This document shows, piece by piece, positions 26,408-37,172 of a DNA stretch of 64,000 nucleotides (the stretch's first letter is position 1; each line of letters starts with the position of its first letter). Source of the stretch: Argopecten irradians (taxonomy: Eukaryota > Mollusca > Bivalvia > Pectinida > Pectinidae); the NCBI RefSeq assembly GCF_041381155.1, contig NC_091137.1, positions 16,983,765 through 17,047,764 of the forward strand, written 5' to 3'. A model generated the notes under the pieces. It made no database searches, was not told the origin of the DNA, and saw only the letters and a program-made list of their open reading frames with translations. The position numbers were made by a program, and so were the translations under genes.

Positions 26408-29400
26408 TCAAGTCTGTTTCATTTTCTTTTCAGGATCATAAATAAATCTTTTAAATGTAAGAAGGATCTTGATTGGTTCTTGATCCGAGTCTCCTTCATT
26501 CTGATTTGATGAATCCTCTGCAGTCTGTTTGCCCTTTCCTTTCTTTTTTGTTCCAGAATACCTTTGGAATGTGCTTGGCTGAAGTCCCTCTGCAAGAAAC
26601 AAAACAATGTAACGGATCTGTTTTAAAATGTAACAGCACAATCAGAAACTAATAACAGAACATTTGGATTTCAAATATTGATTCTTATGAATAAAGTATT
26701 TTATAGAAATATGATAATATTATTATCTAGGGAGTAGAGATGCATTAAATATCAGATAAGTCTAGTGAGATCTTTTATTTTACCTGCAAGGAAAAACTGC
26801 AGCTTCAGTATAACCACAACTTGGAATCTCACATGTATATATAATAAATGAAATACAACACCATGGTAAAACAAGGTTATAACAAACCTTTGGGGACCAG
26901 CAGAATCACTTAATGTATATCCTTCTACACAAATTACAAACATCTTATACTGAATTTGTTATAAGCATTATTGTTATAAACATGGAAGTTGTATGTAATA
27001 TGTGTACAGCAAACTGAGTTTATAACAAAATATTTCCATTCTACTTTCAGTTTCCCGTTTGATCTATGTTAAACCAGATGGGCAATATCTGGCTATGAAC
27101 TCCAATCTGGTCAAGCGTATGAATATCAAACGTTTCCACCGCGTCACTGACAATGTATTCAATGTATACTTACGCCTATACATAACGGTCAAATAATTTC
27201 AAAAGTGGTTATAAAGTTGTGTAGTCTATGAAATCTAATGGTATTATCGTGTTGACAAAATCACTTGTATTAAAAAAACGTAATCGCATAATTTTCATTT
27301 GTTCGCTTGTTTCAAACCGTTTTGTGTTGAACTATATTCAGAAGTTGATGCTATTGCTGTTCAGTCTATTGAACTTGGTGACGTCAACACTAGCGCAAGC
27401 GGAAAATTTAAAGGATATACGTGTGTAGTTTTGAATTCGAATGATCGTAATGGAAATATAAGTAATAAACTGTTACCAGATTGGACATACAGTTGATATG
27501 AAGCCCATCCGTCCGAAAGATAAATATTCATGGCGCCCTAACGGGCGCCATTCTATTTATCTTCCTTCCGGATGGGCTTCATATCAACTGTATGTCCAAT
27601 CTGGTAACAGTTTATTGCTTAAGTAATTTCCCTTTACTCCATAATACTGATATTCCTCATATCCATATTTTACTTTATTGACATTAAGCCAAATTAGTAA
27701 TAGAAAATTACCCTTCACAAGTCAGATTACAACAGAGATTGGTTATGTCTGTTAAGAGTTATGAAGAAAACACAAAGGCTAACAATTACCAACAGTCACA
27801 GTCATTTAAGTCACCATGACGATAGCTTTTGACCTTTCTACATACCTGGAATTCTGATCTTCACTTTCCCACTCTGACCAAAACCGCCCTCTATATGACC
27901 TTTCTCACCTGATGACAAGGTCACCTTTAGGTTGACGAATGCCTGTAGGTTTGTTTCTTTCTTAAACAAATTTTTTCCTATAACTGAATATTCATCTTGA
28001 CATCTTTCAACTTGACCTTCACGAACTTTGACCTTGAACACTTTCAGCTTAGGCAAAACAGTTTGCATCTCCGCGTCATCAGTGATACCTTCAAGCAGGT
28101 GACCATGGAAAGCAATGCGGCACATGTTGGTGTGAATGTCTGTATCCAGTTTTGAGCCAATAACAAGCGAATTCCGCGGACATGTGACTGGTTTTTCATA
28201 CTCAATTAATGCAAACTGTTTAACAGGTAAAGGTTCGACGTCAGCTTCAGCACCTGCGTCCTTTTTCATAATCTTCACATTTTTCAACTCATCCTGATAA
28301 ACATATTCTCTACTGAAGTCAAAACTATTTGATGTAGAATGTAGAGATTCCCCAGCACCATCAGCAGTAGCTGTGTCCCCATAAAGACCAAAGAAGGAAA
28401 CTCTGCCCATAACTGTGTCATGCCCAGTTGTAATGTGGAATTTCGCTTTAGAGTTAATGGCACCTTTGTAGTAGGAAATGCGTTCAACTGCGACAACAGC
28501 TGCTGATATTGTAGGTAATGCCCCGGGACTGCATACCAGTCCACGCTCCAGTAGTTTGGGGTCAAACTGGGTCACACATACACCTGCTCTATCACCCTGT
28601 ACAAAATATAGTAAATCTAGAAATAACTCTCTCATTGACAAAGTCCATCTTTACATATATCACAGAGTTACCTCCCTTGCATGGCCAGATACTTTGTAGG
28701 TTGTAAATAAAGAATATTTCATATTGAATGGGGATCTTTGTTTCAACCATGTCCAGTGATTTTTGTATATGATTATTTCAGGGGCCTGCACCTTTTAATT
28801 AGGGAAAATACTACATTTTTACCTCCTTGAAAATAATCCATATATTTAACAGAGCTTTCTTTATTTGGGAAAATGTATACATGAAATCAGGAAAATACAG
28901 CTCAATATTATAGGGGAAGGGGTCAAATTTCGACCCCAAATGCACCCCCCCAAAAAAATCACCTATATATTTTTGTACTAAATATGTAATAATATTCCTT
29001 TTTGCATGATACAGAAACTCTCAGAATATCAGACTTTATTAACGATTTCTATTTCTTACCTGAGATATCTGGTTAATAGGCCGTTTGAACATCTGTATGG
29101 ATTTCACTTTCTTGGTAACTTTCATGGATGGAATTTCTATTGTCTAAATAAACATAATATTGTACAGCCAAATGTTGGAAAAATTCTAGAGAAAAAACAT
29201 TTATACCAAAATATTCTTACTATATGATAGAACAAGAAAAAGAAATGAAAACTCTCATCGTTAACAAATTGAATTTAGAGTAAAACCCAGACCTTGGAGT
29301 AAGGCTATAGAGTTAAAACACAGTAAATACTAAAGTACATTTTGATAGTTATCATGAAAAAGACTTGGCCCTGTCCAAATTGCATATAAGTGTGCATAAA

Positions 29401-32400
29401 AGAAAAAGTTAGTTTTTCATTTGATTGTAAATGAATTTGCCCTGTATGTTTATTTAAGTTGATAAGCCTATACATGGCATTATACATTTAATTGTCATCT
29501 ACTAGATATAACCCCAGAGAAAATCACTTACATCATTCAGAGCTATACTGCCCATTAGCCCTGTATGTCAGAGTTTTTATTCAGTCCAATATGATTATAC
29601 AATTTAAAATATGGTTTGTTTACTGATTTGTATTATAAACCCTAGAGAAAATTACTTACATCATTCAGAGCTATACTGCCCATAAGGGCAGTTCCAGTCA
29701 TCACAGTCCCCTGGCCTCGGATAGAGAAGCAGTGATCCACAGAAAAGATGAAGGGTCCTGTGGAACTTCTCTGAGGAACATACGTATTGGCCTTCAGTGT
29801 ATCTATCAGTTCTGTCAGACCCAAAGCCTCTGTGTCTGGCGCCTGGAAAAAATACTGATTTAATTATCACATAGTTGATTTTATGCATAAATAATTTTTA
29901 AAGGGACCATTTAGTCTTAAGAGTATATTAAAACTTGCACATATTTCAGAAACAAACCAGTTCTAATGAAAATTAGATTAGTTGGTTTTGCTGTGATATT
30001 TCAGAAAAGCCCACTTTAGTCAAATTATGTGAATGTTCAATCGCCATTACACACAGCCTTGTATGCAGAACCCTGACCCTTGCCTGTGTAGTAAAGAATT
30101 TTTTGTCTAGAACAACTCAAATCGTTCTCACAGTTGTTTTAACATTATAAGATGCATGTTCATGTCTAAAAATAATTTCATCAACTCCTCAGTGGTTATG
30201 TATTGCATTTGTTCAACGTGAGTGACTTTGACTCAAGTGTGGGTACAGCATATATGTTGTACCTGCTTAATCCTATTGATCAACAATTTGGAATTTCAAT
30301 GGTATTTATCAAAATACTTAACAATGTTGCGGAATTTGTCACTATTTCTTGTCATATGTTTGATAAGGAATGTAGAACAATACATTTATGAACTATATTT
30401 AGCTTCGTGGTTATGTAACAAATAAGCCTCACTGAGTTGTCCCTTTAATGGATTTCGGTATATGCATGTTTAATAATATAAATGGTAGCAAGGGTGGCAT
30501 TGTAAAATCATAAATGATTTTTAACTAGGAAGTCAGAGTTTGATTCCCTGCCGACATTTAAAGTTCCGATGTCGGAGGTCACCAAAGCAAAACAATCTTT
30601 GTCAATGATCAAACCGCAATGTTTGTCTTTATATCTATCAAATATTAATCAAACATTAATGATACTACTACCTTGACATTATTTGAGACTTTTGATATTT
30701 CATTAGAGATGCTCCACCGCCGACAGAGCATAAATGATATTCATCATTTGAACAATAATTGGTGTTTAATCGTGTATATATATATGTCTAATTAACACAA
30801 AAAATAGTATAAGATAATTTATTTTGCCATTGGTGCATGCGCAATTAGTACTTCATTCCATATAGGATATAGTGACACAGAATTTTTCCGGGATGCAATT
30901 AATTATTTTTCATATTTTTAACTTAAAGTAAAATTAGAAGCTCTAATTTTTCAATGGTGGTAATGGTGTAAAGTAAGTAACTTTTGCAAGTGAAGAAAAA
31001 TACTAAATTGTCTGCTCCTGATTTTCATAGCAAAAAAATACCATTTGTCAGCGGTGGAGCATCTTTAAGATATAATATGTCATAAACTAAAATATTCTGT
31101 AAAACATAAGTAAAACAATCTTTACTAACATAGTAGCTAGTGGGTCAGATTCTTAAGTACATAATTGGTTACTGATAAATCTCAACTATAAACATAAATT
31201 TCAAGTTCTCCCTCAGATATGATTTAACAGTGAGCAGGCATAAATCATATCCCACCTCGGGTCCACCTGGTTTAGCCGCCACGGCTACCATTGGACAGTT
31301 AGCAAACTTTGTAGCTTCAAATGTCTTCAGCATCTTCTTTTTCATCTAAACATAATGGAGAACAATTCATCAGAAATAAATAACCATTCATAACATCAAT
31401 TTTTATGACATTTTAACACTTGATCTTTATATAGTTTGTATAAAAATGTATACAAATTCAAAGTACAACTTCAAGGTACATAAATGGGAAATATATGATA
31501 CTGTCAAACTCATAATAAAATAATGATGAATATGTAATAGTTTCAATAGAGCCCTCAAAATCTTAGGAAACTGGAAAGTAACATTTGGTGACAAATACCT
31601 AGTTCTGATTCAAGATGCAGGATATTTAATTTTACGTCATATTGATATATAAGAAGAAATACAGCATTAGCACTGTAGTGCTATTCTTGCGACAAACATA
31701 TGTATATGTTATCAAACAATTAAATGGCTTAAAACATATCACATACACACAGTGATCAATTTTACAGAGACAATGAGTCAATGACACAGAAATATTATAC
31801 AATAAAGATGTAAATATAGCCATGTAAAACTTATGGAGGCTGATGAAATATATTAACATGCATGTACATACAGTGTATTATATGTAGATGATGACAGTAC
31901 ACCCTGGTAATACCTTTTCTACCATTGCGTCCCTCTTCGCTACAGGCAAGAGGTCTAATTTATTAAGAACAACCACCATTTTCTGACAGGCAATCTCCCC
32001 GATGACAAGACATTCTGCTGTCTGTGTCTGCATGCCTTTAGTGACGTCTACCACAAGCATCATTAAATCAATTATCTGAGCACCTACAAAATAAACAGGG
32101 AATATTTGGACACCAAATTATATTGGTATCGATTGCAGCGAGTATAGTTCACAAATAACCAAATTAAATTAGTGATTTTCTTACTCAGTAATTTCAGGGG
32201 CCTGTACCTTTTAAAATTTACTTAGTATTTTTTATGAAATATGTATATGTTATAGACTTTTTCTTTATTTGGGAAAATATTTACATGAAATTGGGAAAAT
32301 ACAGCAAAATTTCTCTAGGGGAAAGGGCCTTAATTCGGCCCCAAATGTACCTAAAAAATATCACTGTATATACATGCAATTACATTGTGTATGTAGCAGG

Positions 32401-34005
32401 AATTAAATCAGGATCTCAGGATTAACCAGTCCATCAAAATCAATGATAAGTGGCTATCAGTAAGAAATTCCATAGGGTGTCTTTGGTAGCAATTAAGATA
32501 CACTATACATGTCTGTTAAGTAAGTGTGTGTATGTTGGTGTGCGTGTTCTGTTTTAGATCATCTGGTGAGTATTTGGCTTGTTTGTGTGTGATTTGTATA
32601 ACTACATAATAAGAGCGCAGCTCTCTGCGCGGCCGAAGGCCACGTAGAGCGAAGCTCTACTAACCATAACACGTGTGTGTGCATATAGATTCCAATATAT
32701 TCCAGTACCCCTTGGACTTTGAAATTGTGTCCCGCGGGAAAAGTCTCGCGCCTCCATGTAAGCAGCCATCTTTTAATTCTCGTTATCAGCACGACGAGAT
32801 TTGAAATTTATGTACTAGACTAAATGTTTTATCAGTATACGCTTTAAAATTACTGTAAGTAGTCTAAATTTACACATATACAAGGACAACGCAATAAATG
32901 TACTGGTCCAATATATACTGTGCATGTTTTCAAGCGCACAGCACCGTCAGCAGTGACGTCTCAAAACCTGACGCCAAAGATGACGGCACAGATTCGCGCG
33001 TATTTTTGATAGCATGGCATGTTGCCAAGTTTTCTCTGCATCTGATAAAAACAAGATTGAAGTATATTGAACTATTTCATTTGGATTATTTTTAATTCTT
33101 TCTAACAATTGATAGTATGTGCATGTCAGTGAAATATTTTATTGTTAATCTTGTAGAAAAATATAGACAATATAAAGTTATGATATTATAATCTTTTACA
33201 TGTAGCTGCGCTCTTCTGAGGCTTTGCCTTAAATTCATATTAACATACTGTATGTTACAGTTAGTCTGGACTGTGTTCTATGTACATGTGTGTAGTGATG
33301 GTTGTTTGAGATCCTGTACAATTTATATCATATGTGTAATCATGTATGTGCAGTTGCTCCAACAATGTTAGAGATATAGCACAACGAGACACTTTTGATC
33401 ATTACCGCACATCGTGCCTACCTCGTCGGTATTGCCCATCAGAAGTTTCTCAATATCGACGTCTAAAATACGGGGGTTTCGAGATCCCAAAATGACGTGG
33501 ACAAAGTACAATTTACCGTCCCACCATCCGGTGATTATGACGTTATCATTTGACGTGAGTTTCGTGACGTCATAATCACCGGAAGGTGGGACTAATCAAT
33601 GGTAAATTGTACTTTGCCCACGTCGTTTTGGGATCACGAAACTCCCGTATTACTGGATTAGTGATAACTACATCTTGTGTTATTTTTTCCCTTACGATCA
33701 CAATACATACCTCCAATGATTGTTTTGATGAGAGATGCATGGCCAGGACAATCAACTAGAGTGTATTGAATTTGGGAACTGTCCGAGCTTCCTATTTCGT
33801 CAGTCAGGTGATCTGGCAAGTCAACACAAAATGACGAGAACCCTAAATCAAGAGTGATGCCTCTTTCTTTACTCTGTGGGTTTTTATCAAAACTTGCTGT
33901 ACTTGCTACAGTACTAAGAGCCTTTGACAGACTAGTTTTACCGCTGTCAACGTGTCCCAACACTCCCACGTTGAAGTTGAACGTGCAACCACTGGAGGCC
34001 GCCAT
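26408..34005 (-). CDS. EEFSEC: Selenocysteine-specific elongation factor eEFSec (complete, 7 exons, 584 aa)
   Basis: Exons: 33711-34005, 31914-32083, 31256-31345, 29660-29842, 29060-29143, 27846-28596, 26408-26589. They join in frame to 584 residues plus stop (human about 596). This GTPase delivers selenocysteyl-tRNA(Sec) to the ribosome at UGA codons together with the SECIS-binding protein. G-domain motifs: G1 GHVDSGKT (17-24), switch region SKERGITLDLGF (45-56), G3 DCPGH (85-89), G4 NKLD (139-142), AAKPGG (G5 region). EF-Tu-like domain 2 follows (GPFIFSVDHCFSIRGQGTVM), then domain 3 (GDRAGVCVTQFDPKLLERGL) and domain 4 (YSVIGKNLFKKETNLQAFV, GGFGQSGKVKIRIPG), ending with a Lys-rich linker and ILLTFKRFIYDPEKK. 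The start at 34005 sits in a good context (ACAAGATGG); an in-frame upstream ATG near 34030 would add nine residues. No break was seen. The gene implies active selenoprotein synthesis. Confidence 0.97.
27451..27631. repeat. Near-perfect 180-bp palindrome (hairpin element) in EEFSEC intron 6
   Basis: The arms of about 80 bp mirror each other: AATAAACTGTTACCAGATTG, then GACATACAGTTGATATGAAG, left of centre; CTTCATATCAACTGTATGTC, then CAATCTGGTAACAGTTTATT, right of it. The centre is GGCGCCCTAACGGGCGCC. There are few mismatches and no spacer beyond the core, so insertion was probably recent. Confidence 0.92.
28776..28966. repeat. Dispersed repeat, copy 1 of 2, in EEFSEC intron 5
   Basis: It begins TTTCAGGGGCCTGCACCTTT, continues TTTATTTGGGAAAATG and ends with GACCCCAAATGCACC. 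The copy at 32191-32365 has the same landmarks in the same order and orientation. Family unknown. Confidence 0.7.
29508..29561 (-). repeat. Partial duplicate of the 3' end of EEFSEC exon 4 with its splice donor
   Basis: About 54 bp closely match 29635-29688, covering the last 29 or so bases of exon 4, the GTAAGT donor and the first intronic bases. Key shared segments are CTTACATCATTCAGAGC and TATACTGCCCAT. The copy lacks the rest of the exon and any acceptor, so it would act only as a decoy donor. Confidence 0.85.
29898..30448. mobile_element. MITE-like element with TTAA-flanked inverted ends (copy 2), in EEFSEC intron 3
   Basis: It begins TTAAAGGGACCATTTAGTC and ends CTGAGTTGTCCCTTTAA. It matches 20166-20739 along most of its length, including CCAGTTCTAATG, TTGTCTAGAAC and the shared segment before GTAGAACAATACATTTATG. 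It is non-autonomous. Confidence 0.75.
30484..30570 (+). repeat. tRNA-derived SINE-like head
   Basis: An A-box-like segment (TAGCAAGGGTGG) and a B-box-like segment (AGTTTGATTCC) lie about 50 bp apart, followed by a small stem (CCGACAT and mirrored ATGTCGG). It is too diverged to be a functional tRNA. The 3' extent is unclear. Confidence 0.4.
30705..31068. mobile_element. MITE with GATGCTCCACCGC inverted ends, in EEFSEC intron 3
   Basis: The left end AGATGCTCCACCGCCGACA is mirrored by the right end TGTCAGCGGTGGAGCATCT, inverted repeats of about 19 bp with one mismatch, about 360 bp apart. There is no coding capacity. Related ends occur at 39823-39853, 41491-41512 and 62610-62632. Confidence 0.85.
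32191..32365. repeat. Dispersed repeat, copy 2 of 2, in EEFSEC intron 1
   Basis: It matches 28776-28966 in order: ATTTCAGGGGCCTGTACC, CTTTATTTGGGAAAATAT, TTGGGAAAATACAGC, CCCCAAATGTACC. Orientation is the same. Confidence 0.7.
32611..33215. mobile_element. Possible 605-bp inverted-end element with CpG-rich left part, in EEFSEC intron 1
   Basis: The left end AAGAGCGCAGCT is mirrored exactly by AGCTGCGCTCTT at 33204-33215. The left 170 bp are CpG-rich (CTGCGCGGCCG, TCCCGCGGGA, CTCGCGCC), unlike the surrounding DNA. A minus-strand ATG in AAAAGATGGCTGC near 32768 opens a frame of about 54 codons with no recognised domain. The element call rests on the 12-bp ends only. Confidence 0.45.
33467..33651. 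repeat. Hairpin element with CRE-like core, in EEFSEC intron 1
   Basis: The arms start TACGGGGGTTTCGAGATCCC and mirror as GGGATCACGAAACTCCCGTA. Inner parts pair ACAAAGTACAATTTACC with GGTAAATTGTACTTTGCCC, and CATCCGGTGATTATGACG with TGACGTCATAATCACCGGA. The right arm has a short insertion. The hairpin lies about 60 bp from the exon 1 donor. Confidence 0.88.
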
Positions 34006-36559
34006 CTTGTTACAAAGCGAAAGGTCCATACTAAAATCATGTCGTTTCCGGATCCGGAATATGATCCGGGAAATATGGATTTCCACAATAAATAAGGAAC
34101 AAAATATTATGCAGTACACAATGCTGAATACATTTTCTATTTGGTTTGAAACTGATATCTCCAATGGGTATATATATGTATTCAAGATTTTTTTTTAATT
34201 TACATAGGCCTATATACACACATTAAATAGTTGATATCGCATTACTATATTCCTCCCTTAACCAAATATTTTAATTTCCGTGACTTTTTCAATGTTTAAA
34301 GATTATAAAAAAAATCTATAGTTTATGTTTTATCGGTTCAATAATCCTTGTTTCTTCTGTGTGGTTCAGATTGTAATTTCTTTCTTTCCATGTTTCCGGT
34401 CATGGCAAACAAAATGATCATTTAGCCTACATTTGTACTCATAGACCATTTTTCATCAACCAAATTATAAAACTGAGTACATGTTTTAAAATATATGAAG
34501 TACATATAAACTTCTTACGTGTATGTTTAGACGATATCTATATACATAAAAGTTGGAAAAAACTTAATGACTTATCCTTTTGTCATTTTATGTCAATAAA
34601 ATATGTTTAAACTACATACATGTGCATGTATGTTTATTTTTTATTTTATACCACATCCAAGATATTTCACATAAATTGAAAATGTATTCATTATATAATT
34701 ATCAAATACAATTTTGTAGAATGCTTTGTAAGCATTATTTCAGGAAAATACTTTAAAATGGCTTGAATTTAAGCAAGACTGAACATTTTTATAATTTTTA
34801 TCGTAATCTACTTCTTGGTCAAGAACAAGTTTAAAATCACCACAGATTGCATACTTGTCATTTCTAAACTGACAACTTAATCCCGCTCTTTTCTCCATGA
34901 TATCACAAAAATATTTAAGAAAATAAATTTGTTTTATTGTATATTGTCTGATTTAAAAAAAAAAATACATGCGTTATTTGTAAACATTGACACGTAATTT
35001 TTTGGAATGTCAAAAGATACGCAGTGAATCGGGTCACGTTCTGCACTCAAGTTATTTGGAAATAAACAGATTTACCCCCAGCTTAGTTTATCGATACAGA
35101 AACAGTGTTAATTGTAAATACATAATTGTGAAACATCCCATAGTATTCCAAAAGTATATCCATACATAAAAGTGGTATGAACATACACGTACGTGTACTT
35201 GTAATTGCATAAGTGCAAACTGTCAGAGGGAAGGGATAGTATAGGAAATGTGAAATTGGGAGAAATAGTGGCTTTGGATTTGTGCTGCCCCTAAAATATT
35301 TCTTATACCGGGGTAATGTATCAGGAAATTACTTTAGAAACATAAAAATAAAAAATCATGTCACACCCAAAGAATCGCCTAGTTCTTAGCGCTATCCTTT
35401 AAGGATAATGTCAACTGTCTAGACCTACAGGAACTCTATACTGATGTATAGTATAACTTAATTTGTGGAATCCCCACCACATGTTTAAACTGAGGTAATG
35501 AATTTCGAAAAGTTTTATTTTCACATGAGAAATTTTAAAGAATAATTAATGATGGTTTTCAATAATATGTCATTTTCATATCGATGGCCATTTCAATCCA
35601 TATGTGGTTTTGAGTTTTATGTGGAACAAACGCCAATGACAAGATTGGAAGGTATATGTATTAAAAAAAAATCGGTCTTCATGTTGAAATCAATTTATTG
35701 TTACGATTTCATCAACTTTAATTCTTGTGAAGCCTTTCTATTGAACAATATATCATGTCGTTGATTTAAGGAGCACAAGGTCTTGTACATGTATGCTTTT
35801 CGTACCGACCTGGTTTCATCTTGCGGCATCTATAAAGTCTTCTTCGAATTCATTAGGTGATTTGAGTAGCGGACATATCCCATATACTAAAAGCAGTCTC
35901 GCGTGGTTCCGTCAAACAAGGACAGTTATCTGTTTAAATCTACTTCACTGTGAATCACAGAAATGTTTGATACAATCGGTATTTGTATTTTTCTCACTTT
36001 GTCTCATCATCCCATTTCAGATATATATATATATTTTTTAATTTTAGAAATCTTTACCAAAATACAGTGATCATGAAGGAAGATCATCCCCATTTTCCTT
36101 AAAAGTTTTATTTCATACCTGTAGTACGTGAAATGTAATCAACAAAGCCGCACCATACCAAAACCAAATATGTGCTGCTTAGTAAAAAAAATGCAACAGA
36201 CCTCCTGAAATTCAAGGGTTTCATCTCTTTTATTGAAATGGATCATCGCATAGACAAATTAAGCAATAATATATGGCTTTTACTTGTGTTTTGAAATATA
36301 TCGTATTTATAGGCATACTCTTTCTAAATTGTTTTGGCAATTGCATAAATGAGTGAGCATTTACATTTAGCTAAAACAATGTTTTATTCAATTAGTATAC
36401 AGTGTAATAAACATGTCACGAGATGTTTGATTCAGAAACAAGTACAGTGTACTTATATTAATCCGTCTTCATATATAACACATAAGCAACTGGATGTAGT
36501 ACCGATTATATTTACTATATAAGTTATCAGTGCAAAGGTGATGGAGTTGGAATATAAGA
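34006..36559. other. EEFSEC upstream region and intergenic spacer, no further gene
   Basis: The first 200 bp or so upstream of the EEFSEC start should hold its promoter and 5' UTR. I see no clear TATA or initiator. The rest is AT-rich, with short open frames lacking motifs and no convincing repeat ends. Confidence 0.4.
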
Positions 36560-37036
36560 CTCTTTCATATGTGGAAATGAAGGATAGGGATATTCTACCC
36601 GAGGGTCACAAAATGTAGTAAAATCCGAGGCTTAGCGAGTGTTTTGCAACATTTTGTGATCCCAAGGGTAGAATATCCCTATCCTTCATATCCACTTATG
36701 AAAGAGTATTTTTCTTTCATACCTCGACGTTTTACTGCAATTTTACAACTATAATATCCCGCCATTTTGAAATAAGAAATCCACGGCTGTTAGTCAATTT
36801 TTCATACAAAAATGACGTGATATTTTCAACGAAAATTCCGTTGTTTGCATCTTTTATAGTAAAAATAGTCAAGTTTGTGAAAAAAAAAGTTAACATTTTA
36901 CCGAGGAAATAGAAATTTTATTGACGCCGTGACGTCACGATGCTTTACTGCATGGGTAGCAATGCAATAAAGCCTCAGGCGACATGAGTGTATTGCCCTA
37001 GACCAGCCAGTAATCCACCCATAGGTATGAAAGAAA
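36560..37036. mobile_element. Modular foldback element with repeated CTTTCATA ends
   Basis: The first module is a hairpin (36560-36707): CTCTTTCATATGTGGAAATG and GATATTCTACCC pair with GGGTAGAATATCCC and CACTTATGAAAGAG. It abuts a second module bounded by TTTCTTTCATACCT (near 36711) and mirrored AGGTATGAAAGAAA (37023-37036). There is no coding capacity. A relative of the first module sits at 63801-63942 and a worn one at 25870-26030. Confidence 0.75.
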
Positions 37037-37172
37037 AAGGAAGTATTTACATTTGATTATACTGTACTCTTGGAAAACCATAAGCTTACATATGTTTCCA
37101 GAAATGCTACACGTTTATATGTCATAAATAAATTAAAAAATAATATTAAATGTTATGAACAATACACAATGT

